Shown piece after piece: positions 1-6,121 of a stretch of DNA of 48,628 nucleotides. Below the pieces are notes generated by a model. It worked only from the letters and a program-made list of their open reading frames with translations. It had not been told where the DNA came from and searched no databases. Positions within the stretch are counted from its first letter, which is position 1; the number at the start of each line of letters is the position of its first letter. The stretch lies in assembly GCF_016583905.1 (NCBI RefSeq), contig NZ_NRRY01000040.1, positions 1 through 48,628 of the forward strand, given 5' to 3'. The DNA comes from Lamprobacter modestohalophilus (GTDB lineage: Bacteria; Pseudomonadota; Gammaproteobacteria; Chromatiales; Chromatiaceae). The position numbers and the translations under genes were made by a program.

Positions 1-245
1 ACCAAAGGCGAGGCCTACGATCCAAAGCACGCCTTGAGTCAGGCGGTTTAACCGCCGCGAGCACCGATGAGGGATTGAGTCACATCCGAGCGAGCACGAT
101 CACCCACACCACGAGTTTCTAACCACGAGTTGCTAAGAGTGACTGTCACTGTGATGGCATGAAAGGCTTGTCCTGCATTCCTGAAACCCTGTAATCCTCA
201 CCAGCCGGCATCGCCGAGACTGAAACAGTGATAAGGACAGGAATG
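1..245. other. Left-edge intergenic stretch without a recognisable gene
   Basis: No credible reading frame is seen here. A short hairpin lies at 42-56 (six-base arms GGCGGT/ACCGCC, loop TTA) without a T-run. A 9-bp inverted repeat, GCATTCCTG at 175-183 and CAGGAATGC at 238-246, brackets a 54-bp stretch and ends where the 125-bp repeat begins. The stretch may be the edge of the accessory element or an intergenic region of it; the window stops here, so this cannot be decided. Confidence 0.4.
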
Positions 246-370
246 CGCGCGGATTCCATCAGGGCGCGAGGAGCGATCACGCCACCTCATCACGACGCCG
301 GATATATGGCCGCAACGTTTCCTTCTGCTGAACAGTCAAGTGGCTCTTGCATCGCGGGGCGGACCATATA
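246..370 (+). repeat. 125-bp inverted repeat, left copy
   Basis: Positions 246-370 are an exact reverse complement of 48504-48628, the last 125 bases of the window. I compared the two base by base and found no mismatch; they diverge at 371, directly before the Shine-Dalgarno of the small gene at 383. Inside the repeat an imperfect inverted pair (ATATGGCCGC near 304 and GCGGACCATAT near 359) spans about 65 bp. The position suggests that the copy supplies the upstream region of the small gene. It could be a dispersed mobile or regulatory repeat, or an assembly-graph overlap at a contig end. Confidence 0.9.
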
Positions 371-382
371 AGGAGAGATGCC

Positions 383-583
383 ATGAGTAATGAGAACAGC
401 AGCCATGAGAACAGCGAGCGACGCCCTTGGACGCGTCTCGATCCGGAGGAACAGACGGACCTTCGCGTGGCCTTTGGCCACTATCTTGACACCCTCCCGC
501 CGACCTGTTCCCTGGAGAGAAAGGTCGAGCGTTTCCGAAGCTGGCTTCAACATCACGGAGTGGATTACGAAGACGCACCCTGA
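383..583 (+). CDS. Small hypothetical charged protein (66 aa)
   Basis: The ATG at 383 is preceded by a very strong Shine-Dalgarno (AAGGAG at 370-375, seven bases away), which favours this start over the in-frame upstream one at 347. The product is 66 residues, hydrophilic, with a Ser/Asn/Glu-rich N-terminus (1-14), then an amphipathic-looking body containing RPWTRLDPEEQ and ending in an acidic tail. It has no signal peptide and no membrane segment. I do not recognise the family. The gene follows the 125-bp repeat directly. Its place in the accessory region suggests an element-borne accessory or regulatory factor; the function is unknown. Confidence 0.65.
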   Translation: MSNENSSHENSERRPWTRLDPEEQTDLRVAFGHYLDTLPPTCSLERKVERFRSWLQHHGVDYEDAP

Positions 584-919
584 CACACGCCTACTTCGCG
601 CTGCTCAGCGGGGGCCAGCGTTTGAAGGTCCACTTTGGCTCGCCCTGTGAACCTGATGCCTCATCGGAGTCGAAAACCGACAGTCAGGAGACCTGCGTTC
701 GGTGGCCACTCTCGGTTCACTGCCAGGCTTGCGAACGCCCTCTCGATGGTGCCGGAGGGCGTCACCGACGACCTTCAGAAAACAACGCCCGCCCAGAGCA
801 CTGAGACAGCGACGAGTGGTTCGCTCCAACACGCGCGTTGAGCTTGGCGAGCCCTGCTCGCAAGCGGACTGAGGATGCTTGCACGCAGGCGCGGTGAGAC
901 AAGCCCGTGGAACCCGGCA
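584..919. other. Gap between small ORF and dnaC-like gene; one weak ORF candidate
   Basis: This 336-bp stretch holds no convincing gene. One weak candidate is a TTG-started frame at 622-804 on the plus strand (60 aa), preceded by a G-run at 610-614 and containing a CxxC pair (HCQACE). Its codon use is not implausible, but there is no recognised domain. The end of the stretch lies downstream of the minus-strand dnaC-like gene; no clear terminator hairpin with a T-run is seen. Confidence 0.3.
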
Positions 920-1699
920 TCAAACGCTCTTTAGCACCGTCGAGCCCGATGAGCGGGGTCGTTGCCGATAACTGTCCCAGGCCAAGGCAATCAACACCGA
1001 ACCACCTTCACAGAGGCGATCCATGAGTCGCTCGCCGAGGTAGTCAGTCAGCTCATCGCGACTCAGGTTACTGACCAGGACGGTCGGGCGCAGGTCGCTG
1101 TAGCGGGCATCGAGCACATCGAACAGCATCGCCCGGCGTTTGTCAGCGTTGCCGATCGCCATGCCGACCTCATCCATGACCAGCAGATCGACGCGAGTGA
1201 GCAGCGCGATGGCCTCGCGTTCACTGTAGGCGGCATCGGACGCAAAACTCGCCCGCATCATCCGCAAGGCCTCCGACATCGAGAGCAACAAGACACTGCG
1301 ATCGGCAGACAGCACCTCGGCGACGATCGCACAGGCGAGATGGGTCTTGCCGGTACCGGGGGTGCCGACAAGCACCAGACTGTCACCTTGTTGCGAATGC
1401 TGCACATGGTCGGCATAGGCCCGACAGAGCCCGAGCACGCGTCGCTGCTCTGCGGTGGTCACCTGATAGTTGGCAAAGGTCTTGTCGCGATAGCGCGCCG
1501 GAATCCCGCTGCGTCCAAGCAGGCGTTCGGAGGCGCGCTGCTGGGCGGCGCGTCGTTCGGCGAGAATCCGCCGCACCTCCTCGCGACCTGGGGCACCCAG
1601 TTCCTCAAGCGACATCACCGGCGCGCAGCCACTCGATTTGATCGAGCGGAGTTGCTCCCGCAGCGTAGTCTTTAACGGCCAGTCGCTGAGGTGTTTCAT
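920..1699 (-). CDS. DnaC-like AAA+ ATPase (helicase loader family)
   Basis: AAA+ ATPase of the DnaC/IstB family (259 aa). Walker A GTPGTGKT lies at about 112-119, Walker B LLVMDE at 172-177, a sensor I-like segment VLVSNLS at 207-213, and an arginine-finger motif GERLMDRL at 222-229. DnaC loads the replicative helicase DnaB. On mobile elements such proteins usually serve element replication. The start at 1699 has AAGGGG nearby and overlaps the upstream DnaT-like gene by 95 bp; Met29 (1615) would reduce the overlap to 11 bp. IstB, the transposition helper of IS21, is the main alternative, but there is no istA transposase or IS21 end nearby, and the DnaT-like partner argues for helicase loading. 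Confidence 0.85.
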   Translation of the reverse strand: MKHLSDWPLKTTLREQLRSIKSSGCAPVMSLEELGAPGREEVRRILAERRAAQQRASERLLGRSGIPARYRDKTFANYQVTTAEQRRVLGLCRAYADHVQHSQQGDSLVLVGTPGTGKTHLACAIVAEVLSADRSVLLLSMSEALRMMRASFASDAAYSEREAIALLTRVDLLVMDEVGMAIGNADKRRAMLFDVLDARYSDLRPTVLVSNLSRDELTDYLGERLMDRLCEGGSVLIALAWDSYRQRPRSSGSTVLKSV

Positions 1700-2507
1700 G
1701 GGTCGACCCCTTGGTCATGCGCGACTGCAGCAGTTGCAGTCGATTGATGAAGGTGGCATCCCAGCTCTTGCGTGATTCGCCGCAGTCTCGCCAATAGATG
1801 ACGAATTCGTCGATCTGCGCCTGTACCCAGTCGCGAGTGAGACCGCGCTTTTGCGCCCAGGTGTAGACCGACTCACTCGGTGTCCAGGTGGGTGGGATCG
1901 GCGCGCTGCGGGCGCGTTGTTGGTGCGTTGGGGATGCTGGCGGGTCTACAGGGCTAGGTGCTGGCGCAACGGGTCCGTTTGTGACCGGTGCAGGCGTTGC
2001 GCGAGCACGCGCTCCAGCACCGTCGCCTTGCCGAACCAAGGTCAAATGCTGAGCTTTGCTGGGACTGGTTGCGATGGGGGCTGGCGCTCGCTTGTGCTCG
2101 GCAGGAGGCGGAGATTGGCGCGCGCTGTCCTTGGGTGCTGGTTGGTCCGCATGGGAAACCTGAGGTGGGCGCGGGAGTGGATCAGCCTCGACAGCAGCCT
2201 CAATGGGCACCCGGTCATCGGTTGTTGGCACATCTAACGCCGGACACAGCAGCCGGTACCGGGTCGGATACCCGCGGCCGTGGCGTTCTCGCTGCAGGTA
2301 ACCCCCGTCCAACCCGGATAGCGCTTTGGTCAGACCGCGCGGCGTCACGGCAGCCAGGGTAGCCAGCTCATGCACCGAGCACTGGCAAGGATGACCGCGA
2401 TGGAGCTGCTCACAGAGGGCCAGCAACACCAGCCGCTGTGTCGAGGTGATACCTGGACAGTGCCAGGCCCAGGCGCGCACCGCGTCAATGGGAAGCGGCG
2501 TGGTCAT
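1605..2507 (-). CDS. DnaT-like / phage O-like replication protein
   Basis: A 300-residue protein with three parts. Residues 1-90 form a winged-helix DNA-binding domain of the phage replication type. Residues 90-205 are a Pro/Ala-rich disordered linker. Residues 205-262 resemble the single-strand-binding C-terminal domain of DnaT, with the pattern FVIYWRDCGESRKSWDATF. It overlaps both neighbours (Xre upstream, DnaC-like downstream), so the three genes are probably one operon. Known DnaT and phage O/P-type proteins deliver DnaC-DnaB to an origin; the N-terminal wHTH may bind the element's own origin. The ATG at 2507 is chosen over a GTG three bases earlier. The specific DNA target is unknown. 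Confidence 0.7.
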   Translation of the reverse strand: MTTPLPIDAVRAWAWHCPGITSTQRLVLLALCEQLHRGHPCQCSVHELATLAAVTPRGLTKALSGLDGGYLQRERHGRGYPTRYRLLCPALDVPTTDDRVPIEAAVEADPLPRPPQVSHADQPAPKDSARQSPPPAEHKRAPAPIATSPSKAQHLTLVRQGDGAGARARATPAPVTNGPVAPAPSPVDPPASPTHQQRARSAPIPPTWTPSESVYTWAQKRGLTRDWVQAQIDEFVIYWRDCGESRKSWDATFINRLQLLQSRMTKGSTHETPQRLAVKDYAAGATPLDQIEWLRAGDVA

Positions 2508-2712
2508 CACGGCGCGTGCTCAGCAGGTCGATCACCTCGACATCCAAGGCCTTGGCAATCTGGGTCAGGCTGTTGAGGGTGGGATTCTCGACCCGGTTCT
2601 CCAGACGCGAAATCCAGCCCTGCGTGACCTTGGCTCGCCGCGCCAATGTGGTTTGGGAATAGCCGAGCTGTTGGCGGCGTTGGCGAATCATGAAACCGAC
2701 TGAGCTGCGCAT
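2485..2712 (-). CDS. Xre-family HTH regulator
   Basis: The product from the ATG at 2712 is 75 aa and almost entirely one Cro/CI-type helix-turn-helix, with the hallmark segments IRQRRQQLGYSQ, LARRAKVTQGWISRLEN and LTQIAKALDVEVIDLL. A good Shine-Dalgarno (GAGGT, six bases upstream) favours this start over one 21 codons earlier. It leads the operon with the DnaT-like and DnaC-like genes. A palindrome upstream at 2828-2852 is a plausible operator, so it probably represses or times its own replication operon. It has no effector or peptidase domain. Confidence 0.8.
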   Translation of the reverse strand: MRSSVGFMIRQRRQQLGYSQTTLARRAKVTQGWISRLENRVENPTLNSLTQIAKALDVEVIDLLSTRRDDHAASH

Positions 2713-2827
2713 CGAGAACCTCGCGAGCGAACCATCACCAGCATGCGGGGGCCTACTCGATCGACGTCGGCTCAAGCGCGCTGCCAGAGGGATAGGCTAG
2801 GCAAAGGGCGAGGCTAACGCAGTGGGT

Positions 2828-2852
2828 ATAGATGCCGATTTTCGGCGTCTAT
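2828..2852. promoter_or_regulatory. Candidate Xre operator palindrome
   Basis: An 11-bp imperfect inverted repeat, ATAGATGCCGA at 2828-2838 and TCGGCGTCTAT at 2842-2852, with one mismatch and a 3-bp centre. It lies 116 bp upstream of the Xre start, in the probable promoter region of the Xre/DnaT-like/DnaC-like operon. No T-run follows on either strand, so an operator is more likely than a terminator. Binding by the Xre protein is inferred from position only. Confidence 0.45.
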
Positions 2853-3091
2853 CGGGGTTGACAAGACGCTAGAGATGAGAAAACGGCCGTCGGCTAGCAT
2901 GCCGGTTTCACGCTGCGATCTGTCCACTCGCATGGTGTCGTTGTGGCGGATTACGGGACGGCTGTAGGAAGCGGCTGCGGTGAGAGGCGAGGCCGAGCGT
3001 CACGCACGCGCAGAGGCGAACCGCATGACTGCCAATCACTGCTGACAGATCGCTGTCGCCGTCCTGGTCACCGACGAGGGGCGTTCGCGGT

Positions 3092-3119
3092 GGATGGCCG
3101 CCCCTAAGGCGCGCCATCC
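3092..3119 (-). terminator. Hairpin downstream of the small membrane-protein gene
   Basis: GGATGGC at 3092-3098 pairs with GCCATCC at 3113-3119, extended by CGCC/GGCG with one bulged base and a CCTAA loop. It begins 11 bp past the stop of the minus-strand gene ending at 3130. It lacks a U-tract, so it may be an mRNA-stabilising or weak terminator hairpin and not a canonical intrinsic terminator. Confidence 0.4.
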
Positions 3120-3129
3120 CCGCCGAGGA

Positions 3130-3576
3130 CTAACGCCTCATCTCGACCGCGCACATGACCGTGGTCGCTGCCGCCAGGAAGAGCGAAAAGAAACCCACAG
3201 CGTCGAACCAATGATGTTGAAGATCGGGCAAGAATCGGGCGATGTACAACGGTAGGATGGCGATGACCCAAAAGAAGACACTGCCAATGAGCAGCTTCAG
3301 ATTCGACCTGTCCGTCGGCATCTCGCGGGTCATTGGTGGTTCTGATCGCGACATCACGTAAGCATGATGCGCCTTGTCGGGATCGACAGGCCCCTGGCCG
3401 AACAGCGTGTCGCCGACATGGACGACGAATCCGCCGTTCTCAGCTCTCTGCAGCGGTGGATGCTCGTTGTGGACGGCTGCTGTGCCTGGGCTCGCCTGAT
3501 CCGGATCAACAGCTGGTTCGATGTGGTCGGCGAAGCCCCGGATGGCGTCGCGAATCTCATCTTGGCGGGTACTCAT
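3130..3576 (-). CDS. Hypothetical membrane protein with two C-terminal helices
   Basis: From the ATG at 3576 (GAGG nearby) the protein has 148 residues. The N-terminal ~95 are hydrophilic and include an HVGDTLFGQGP segment. Two hydrophobic helices follow at about 96-113 and 122-143, and the chain ends in Arg-Arg. There is no signal peptide, so the N-terminus is probably cytoplasmic with a short periplasmic loop between the helices. I do not recognise a family. It lies between the replication operon and the repressor in the accessory region; a role in element maintenance, entry exclusion or toxicity cannot be distinguished from sequence. The 20 residues upstream of this start read poorly and were left out. 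Confidence 0.55.
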   Translation of the reverse strand: MSTRQDEIRDAIRGFADHIEPAVDPDQASPGTAAVHNEHPPLQRAENGGFVVHVGDTLFGQGPVDPDKAHHAYVMSRSEPPMTREMPTDRSNLKLLIGSVFFWVIAILPLYIARFLPDLQHHWFDAVGFFSLFLAAATTVMCAVEMRR

Positions 3577-3802
3577 GGCCTCGGTCCTCAGGTCGATGGG
3601 GATCAATGAAGACGCACACCGATCGGCTCCCATGGCACCGATCCGGAGACCACGCGCTGCGAAAGGATACCGGACCGCTTCCGATCTGCGAAGCCAACGG
3701 GGCGCGTCGACACCTCTGCAGAACGGACACGCAGTTTGCGATACGCGCGTTCCGAAGGCTGACGGCGAGGCGTGTTCAGGAGACGTTCTGTCGTCAGCCA
3801 GT

Positions 3803-4270
3803 TCAACGGCTCGCGAGTCGCACTAGGCGGAGCATCGGCTTCTCCGAGATCGACTCGCCATTGCACGCCATCTCGTAGAGCAGCCCGATCAGTTCGGCTT
3901 TCTTCTCCGGCGCCATGCTGCCGCCGATCTCCTCGAGGCCCGCTTCGACGCCGGCGATCACCGAGCCCAGCACCGCCAAATCAAGCCTGTCCTCAACCCC
4001 GTCACGGCGCCCTTCCCCAGTGGCCAGCCAGCGGAGCGAGACCTGGGCCGTTTGGGAGATTTCCACCAGTTTATCGGCACCAGGCACGCTGGTTCCCGCG
4101 AGATACTTGCGGAAGATACTTTCCGAGATCCCGCACTTTTGCGCGAATCCCAGGGTGCTCATGCCTCCCTTGATCTCGGCCAGTCGTTGCGGGAAACCGG
4201 CGCCGTCCCAACCGGGATAGCGGAGTTTATCGATGTTGAATGGGGCCTTTGAGGTCTCTACGGCGGACAT
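3803..4270 (-). CDS. Phage-type HTH repressor without peptidase domain
   Basis: From the ATG at 4270 (AAGGAC upstream) the protein has 155 aa. A CI/Mu-c-like helix-turn-helix lies at about 25-66, with LGFAQKCGISESIFRKYL as recognition region followed by the typical WLATGEG segment at 81-87. The C-terminal half (95-155) is a short helical domain, probably for oligomerisation. There is no S24 (LexA/CI) Ser-Lys peptidase, so RecA-stimulated self-cleavage is not expected. It is divergent from the FlhD-like/FlhC-like operon, with an operator-like region between. The layout matches SetR facing its targets in SXT-type elements, so it is probably the repressor that keeps the activators silent. Confidence 0.75.
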   Translation of the reverse strand: MSAVETSKAPFNIDKLRYPGWDGAGFPQRLAEIKGGMSTLGFAQKCGISESIFRKYLAGTSVPGADKLVEISQTAQVSLRWLATGEGRRDGVEDRLDLAVLGSVIAGVEAGLEEIGGSMAPEKKAELIGLLYEMACNGESISEKPMLRLVRLASR

Positions 4271-4299
4271 GATCAGCGTCCTTTCCAGGTCAGAATGAA

Positions 4300-4391
4300 C
4301 AAAGTGTAACGCTTTATCGCGAGTCATTGTTGTGTTTTTCGCGCTTTAGTGCATACCATAGCGCGAAATAGGCCCGATATAACGCTTTATA
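4300..4391. promoter_or_regulatory. Divergent control region with repeated CGCTTTA boxes
   Basis: The short region between the repressor and the FlhD-like gene holds TAACGCTTTAT twice as direct repeats (4307-4317 and 4380-4390), a third CGCTTTA at 4342-4348, and a perfect 9-bp inverted repeat TTTCGCGCT/AGCGCGAAA at 4337-4345 and 4360-4368. These are credible repressor operators. A TATAAC hexamer at 4378-4383 lies about 8 bp before the ATG at 4391 with no good -35, as expected for a promoter that needs help or is repressed. Confidence 0.6.
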
Positions 4392-4714
4392 TGATGCCCA
4401 CAAAGACGGAGGCTGATCTGGACCGAGCGGTGGTGACCTTGAATCTGCACTGGCTCCTGAGCGCGCAGGCGCTGGCGCGCTCAGATGTGGAGAAGGCGAG
4501 GCTGGTCTACGGTCTGGATCTGGAGTTGATCGGGGTGCTGCGCCAGGCCTCGTTCTTGGTGCTGTGCGCCTTGGCGGAGTCGGGGGTGTTGCTGTTTCGA
4601 CCGCGCTTTCCATCACGCTTACTGCATGAACGCTTGAGCGTTCCCTCATCGTCGACGCTCGCTTCCGAACTGCAGACGCTGTTGCTGGCTGCCGAGGAGG
4701 CGGAGCGCTCATGA
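4391..4714 (+). CDS. FlhD-like transcriptional activator (SetD/AcaD/SgaD type)
   Basis: The 107-aa product (from ATG 4391; 4394 is also possible) resembles FlhD: LNLHWLLSAQALARSD at 17-32 matches the FlhD helix with LSYLLLAQRL, and LRQASFLVLCALAESGVLLFR at about 50-70 matches the FlhD segment ending in CHFRF. FlhD alone binds DNA weakly and works as a heteromer with FlhC. Its stop overlaps the start of the FlhC-like gene (ATGA). No flagellar gene is near, and the neighbours are a phage repressor and an excisionase, so this is more probably a mobile-element master activator than a flagellar regulator. No Shine-Dalgarno is visible before 4391; a leaderless message is possible. A GTG at 4349 would lie inside the operators. 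Confidence 0.72.
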   Translation: MMPTKTEADLDRAVVTLNLHWLLSAQALARSDVEKARLVYGLDLELIGVLRQASFLVLCALAESGVLLFRPRFPSRLLHERLSVPSSSTLASELQTLLLAAEEAERS

Positions 4715-5286
4715 GGCTGCAGCAGTTGGCCCGCACACAGCAGGCCGTCGCGCTGCTCCGATGCGGGATGCGCACGACCTTGGTCCAGCGGATCACGGGT
4801 TTGCGGGCTGCGTTGGTGCGCGAGCTGCACCGGGAGATCCATGCGTACAGGCCCAAGTCTGGACAGCTGCCGAGTACGCACGCGGTGCTGGACTCGGTAC
4901 TCAGTCAGGCCAGCGCATCGCTATTCATTGCGCTGTATCGGGCGCTCGGTGGTCCCGAGACGGAGCGGCAGATCCAGCTTGAGGCGTTGTTGCAGGCCCA
5001 TCGGTTGTACCTGGAGCAGCAGGATCGCGTCGCGGCTGGTGGCCGGCTGGGACCAGCCATCGATATCAATGCGGCTTGGGTGCTGGCCCGGGATCTGACG
5101 ACCGGGTTGGCGTTGCGGCGCTTTTGCCGGCAGTGCCGCATCCATTACCTCGCTGCGGACTTTTCGCGCACCGCGTTGCAGTGTCCGATCTGCAGACTCA
5201 AGCAACGAGGTGGTTGGCGAGTACGGGGTGGTGTGCGGCCGGCGAAGGATGATGAGGCCGTTGAAGCGCAGCCCCCGGCTCACTGA
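4711..5286 (+). CDS. FlhC-like transcriptional activator (SetC/AcaC/SgaC type)
   Basis: 191 aa. It aligns by eye with FlhC: QAHRLYLEQ at 95-103 matches the AYRLYLEQ of FlhC, then an AAWVLARDLTTGL helix, then four cysteines as CRQC (139, 142) and CPIC (158, 161), spaced like the zinc ligands of E. coli FlhC. The C-terminal tail is charged. FlhC supplies most of the DNA binding in the FlhD-FlhC heteromer. The start at 4711 overlaps the FlhD-like stop by 4 bp and has a strong GGAGGCGGA upstream, so the two are translationally coupled. In SXT/R391, IncA/C plasmids and SGI1 such pairs switch on excision and transfer; by position the likely target here is the excisionase at 5527. Confidence 0.82.
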   Translation: MRLQQLARTQQAVALLRCGMRTTLVQRITGLRAALVRELHREIHAYRPKSGQLPSTHAVLDSVLSQASASLFIALYRALGGPETERQIQLEALLQAHRLYLEQQDRVAAGGRLGPAIDINAAWVLARDLTTGLALRRFCRQCRIHYLAADFSRTALQCPICRLKQRGGWRVRGGVRPAKDDEAVEAQPPAH

Positions 5287-5526
5287 CGCCGCTGAGGAGC
5301 GCTGTCAATGAGGCACCCACTAGATGAACCCGCCGGCCATGGCTGTGTTCGGCTAGGGATCGCCAAGAAACTGCCCTTCACTCGTTCAACGCTGATGGGC
5401 TGCCATCGACTTGGAACACCCTGAGTGAGTGAGCGCCGTCTCAAGACCAGAAGGGCCACACCTTTTTCCAGCGAACGGGCGCGAGTCCAGGATCGCGTTT
5501 TCCTCCACAACCCAAGCAGGACGACC

Positions 5527-5778
5527 ATGCAGACACAAACGCATTGCACCGACAGTACCCCGACTCCCAACGAGCCCCAGGTCGACAACGACCGCTTGAT
5601 CACTGCCGATGAGGTTCGGCGTCTGGCTGGCGGCATCAGCGACATGACGTTGTGGCGCTGGATCAAGCTGGGGATCACCCCGGCACCCTTGGTGATCGAG
5701 CGTCGCCGATATTGGTGGCGATCGGCAGTCGTCGCCTCGCTGACGCACGCGGGACGGGCTAACGCCGAGCAGCTGTGA
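5527..5778 (+). CDS. AlpA-type excisionase / HTH regulator
   Basis: From the ATG at 5527 (AGGA six bases upstream) the product has 83 aa: a hydrophilic N-terminus, then a MerR-like winged helix at about 23-75 (RLITADEVRRLAGGISDMTLWRWIK), the signature of AlpA/Xis proteins. These bend DNA at attachment sites or activate the integrase promoter and so favour excision. It is the last gene before the tRNA-Lys 3' end, where the attachment site would be. It lies 240 bp downstream of the FlhC-like gene in the same direction. No integrase follows, which is unusual. Confidence 0.78.
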   Translation: MQTQTHCTDSTPTPNEPQVDNDRLITADEVRRLAGGISDMTLWRWIKLGITPAPLVIERRRYWWRSAVVASLTHAGRANAEQL

Positions 5779-5945
5779 GATTGATTGAAGGAGGGGCGGC
5801 TGGGAAGTGCTGCGTTGGGAGCCGCTGACGATGACGATCGCCGACCGTCTCCAGTGGTCATCACAACGCGAAGTAGACGGCCAAGCATCCCGACCCAGTG
5901 AAGCACCTCGATCCTGTGTCAGTGCCTTTCAAACGTCTGCAAAAT

Positions 5946-5965
5946 GTTACCCCCAGCGTTACCCC
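5946..5965. repeat. Two GTTACCCC direct repeats beside the tRNA-Lys
   Basis: GTTACCCC occurs at 5946-5953 and 5958-5965, a 12-bp period close to one helical turn, about 60 bp from the tRNA 3' end. Short direct repeats at this distance are typical of arm-type sites for tyrosine integrases or Xis. That is an inference: no integrase gene is present to pair with them. Confidence 0.35.
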
Positions 5966-5978
5966 AGAGGCCTAAAAT

Positions 5979-6014
5979 GAAAAACGGGCTAGCCCTTAAA
6001 GTAGCTAACCCGTT
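5979..6014 (-). terminator. Rho-independent terminator of tRNA-Lys
   Basis: On the minus strand AACGGGTTAGC (6014-6004) pairs with GCTAGCCCGTT (5993-5983), with one G-U wobble and a 10-base loop, and is followed by a T-run (complement of the A-run at 5980-5984). It lies 9 bases past the encoded CCA of the tRNA. Confidence 0.8.
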
Positions 6015-6022
6015 GTTTTATA

Positions 6023-6098
6023 TGGTGCGCCCTGCAGGGTTCGAACCTGCGACCACCTGATTAAAAGTCAGATGCTCTACCAGCTGAGCTAAGGGCGC
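6023..6098 (-). tRNA. tRNA-Lys (UUU)
   Basis: A complete 76-nt tRNA cloverleaf with encoded CCA. The acceptor stem GCGCCC pairs with GGGCGC, the T-loop reads GGTTCGAACC and the anticodon loop reads ACTTTTAAT with anticodon UUU. The 3' end faces the accessory region (lower coordinates). tRNA 3' ends are common integration sites for tyrosine recombinases, so this end is the probable attachment site of the element at 1-6022. No second copy of the tRNA 3' end was seen in the window. Confidence 0.97.
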
Positions 6099-6121
6099 AT
6101 TTGGAGCATCTCCAGCTAGCT

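Larger units (their letters stand above)
2713..3129. other. Intergenic region with operator-like palindrome and hairpin
   Basis: This 417-bp gap separates the Xre operon from the small membrane-protein gene. It holds the palindrome at 2828-2852 and a hairpin at 3092-3119, both listed separately. A short minus-strand frame at 2908-3117 has no recognisable domain and was not accepted as a gene. A TTGACA hexamer at 2858-2863 (plus strand) lacks a convincing -10 partner. Confidence 0.5.

Noticed and set aside
920-1699. An IS21 element (IstB)
   Set aside because: No istA transposase, no IS ends, and a DnaT-like partner overlaps the gene. A DnaC-type loader is more likely.
2908-3117. A 69-aa minus-strand gene
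   Set aside because: No domain, no clear ribosome site, unusual composition, and it covers the hairpin at 3092-3119.
4391-5286. A flagellar master regulator operon flhDC
   Set aside because: No motility or chemotaxis gene is near, and the neighbours are a phage repressor, an excisionase and a tRNA boundary. The element-type FlhDC reading fits better.
5280-5906. A 208-aa minus-strand gene over the excisionase
   Set aside because: It is antisense to the AlpA-type gene, which has a clear domain and ribosome site; the opposite frame has no recognisable domain.
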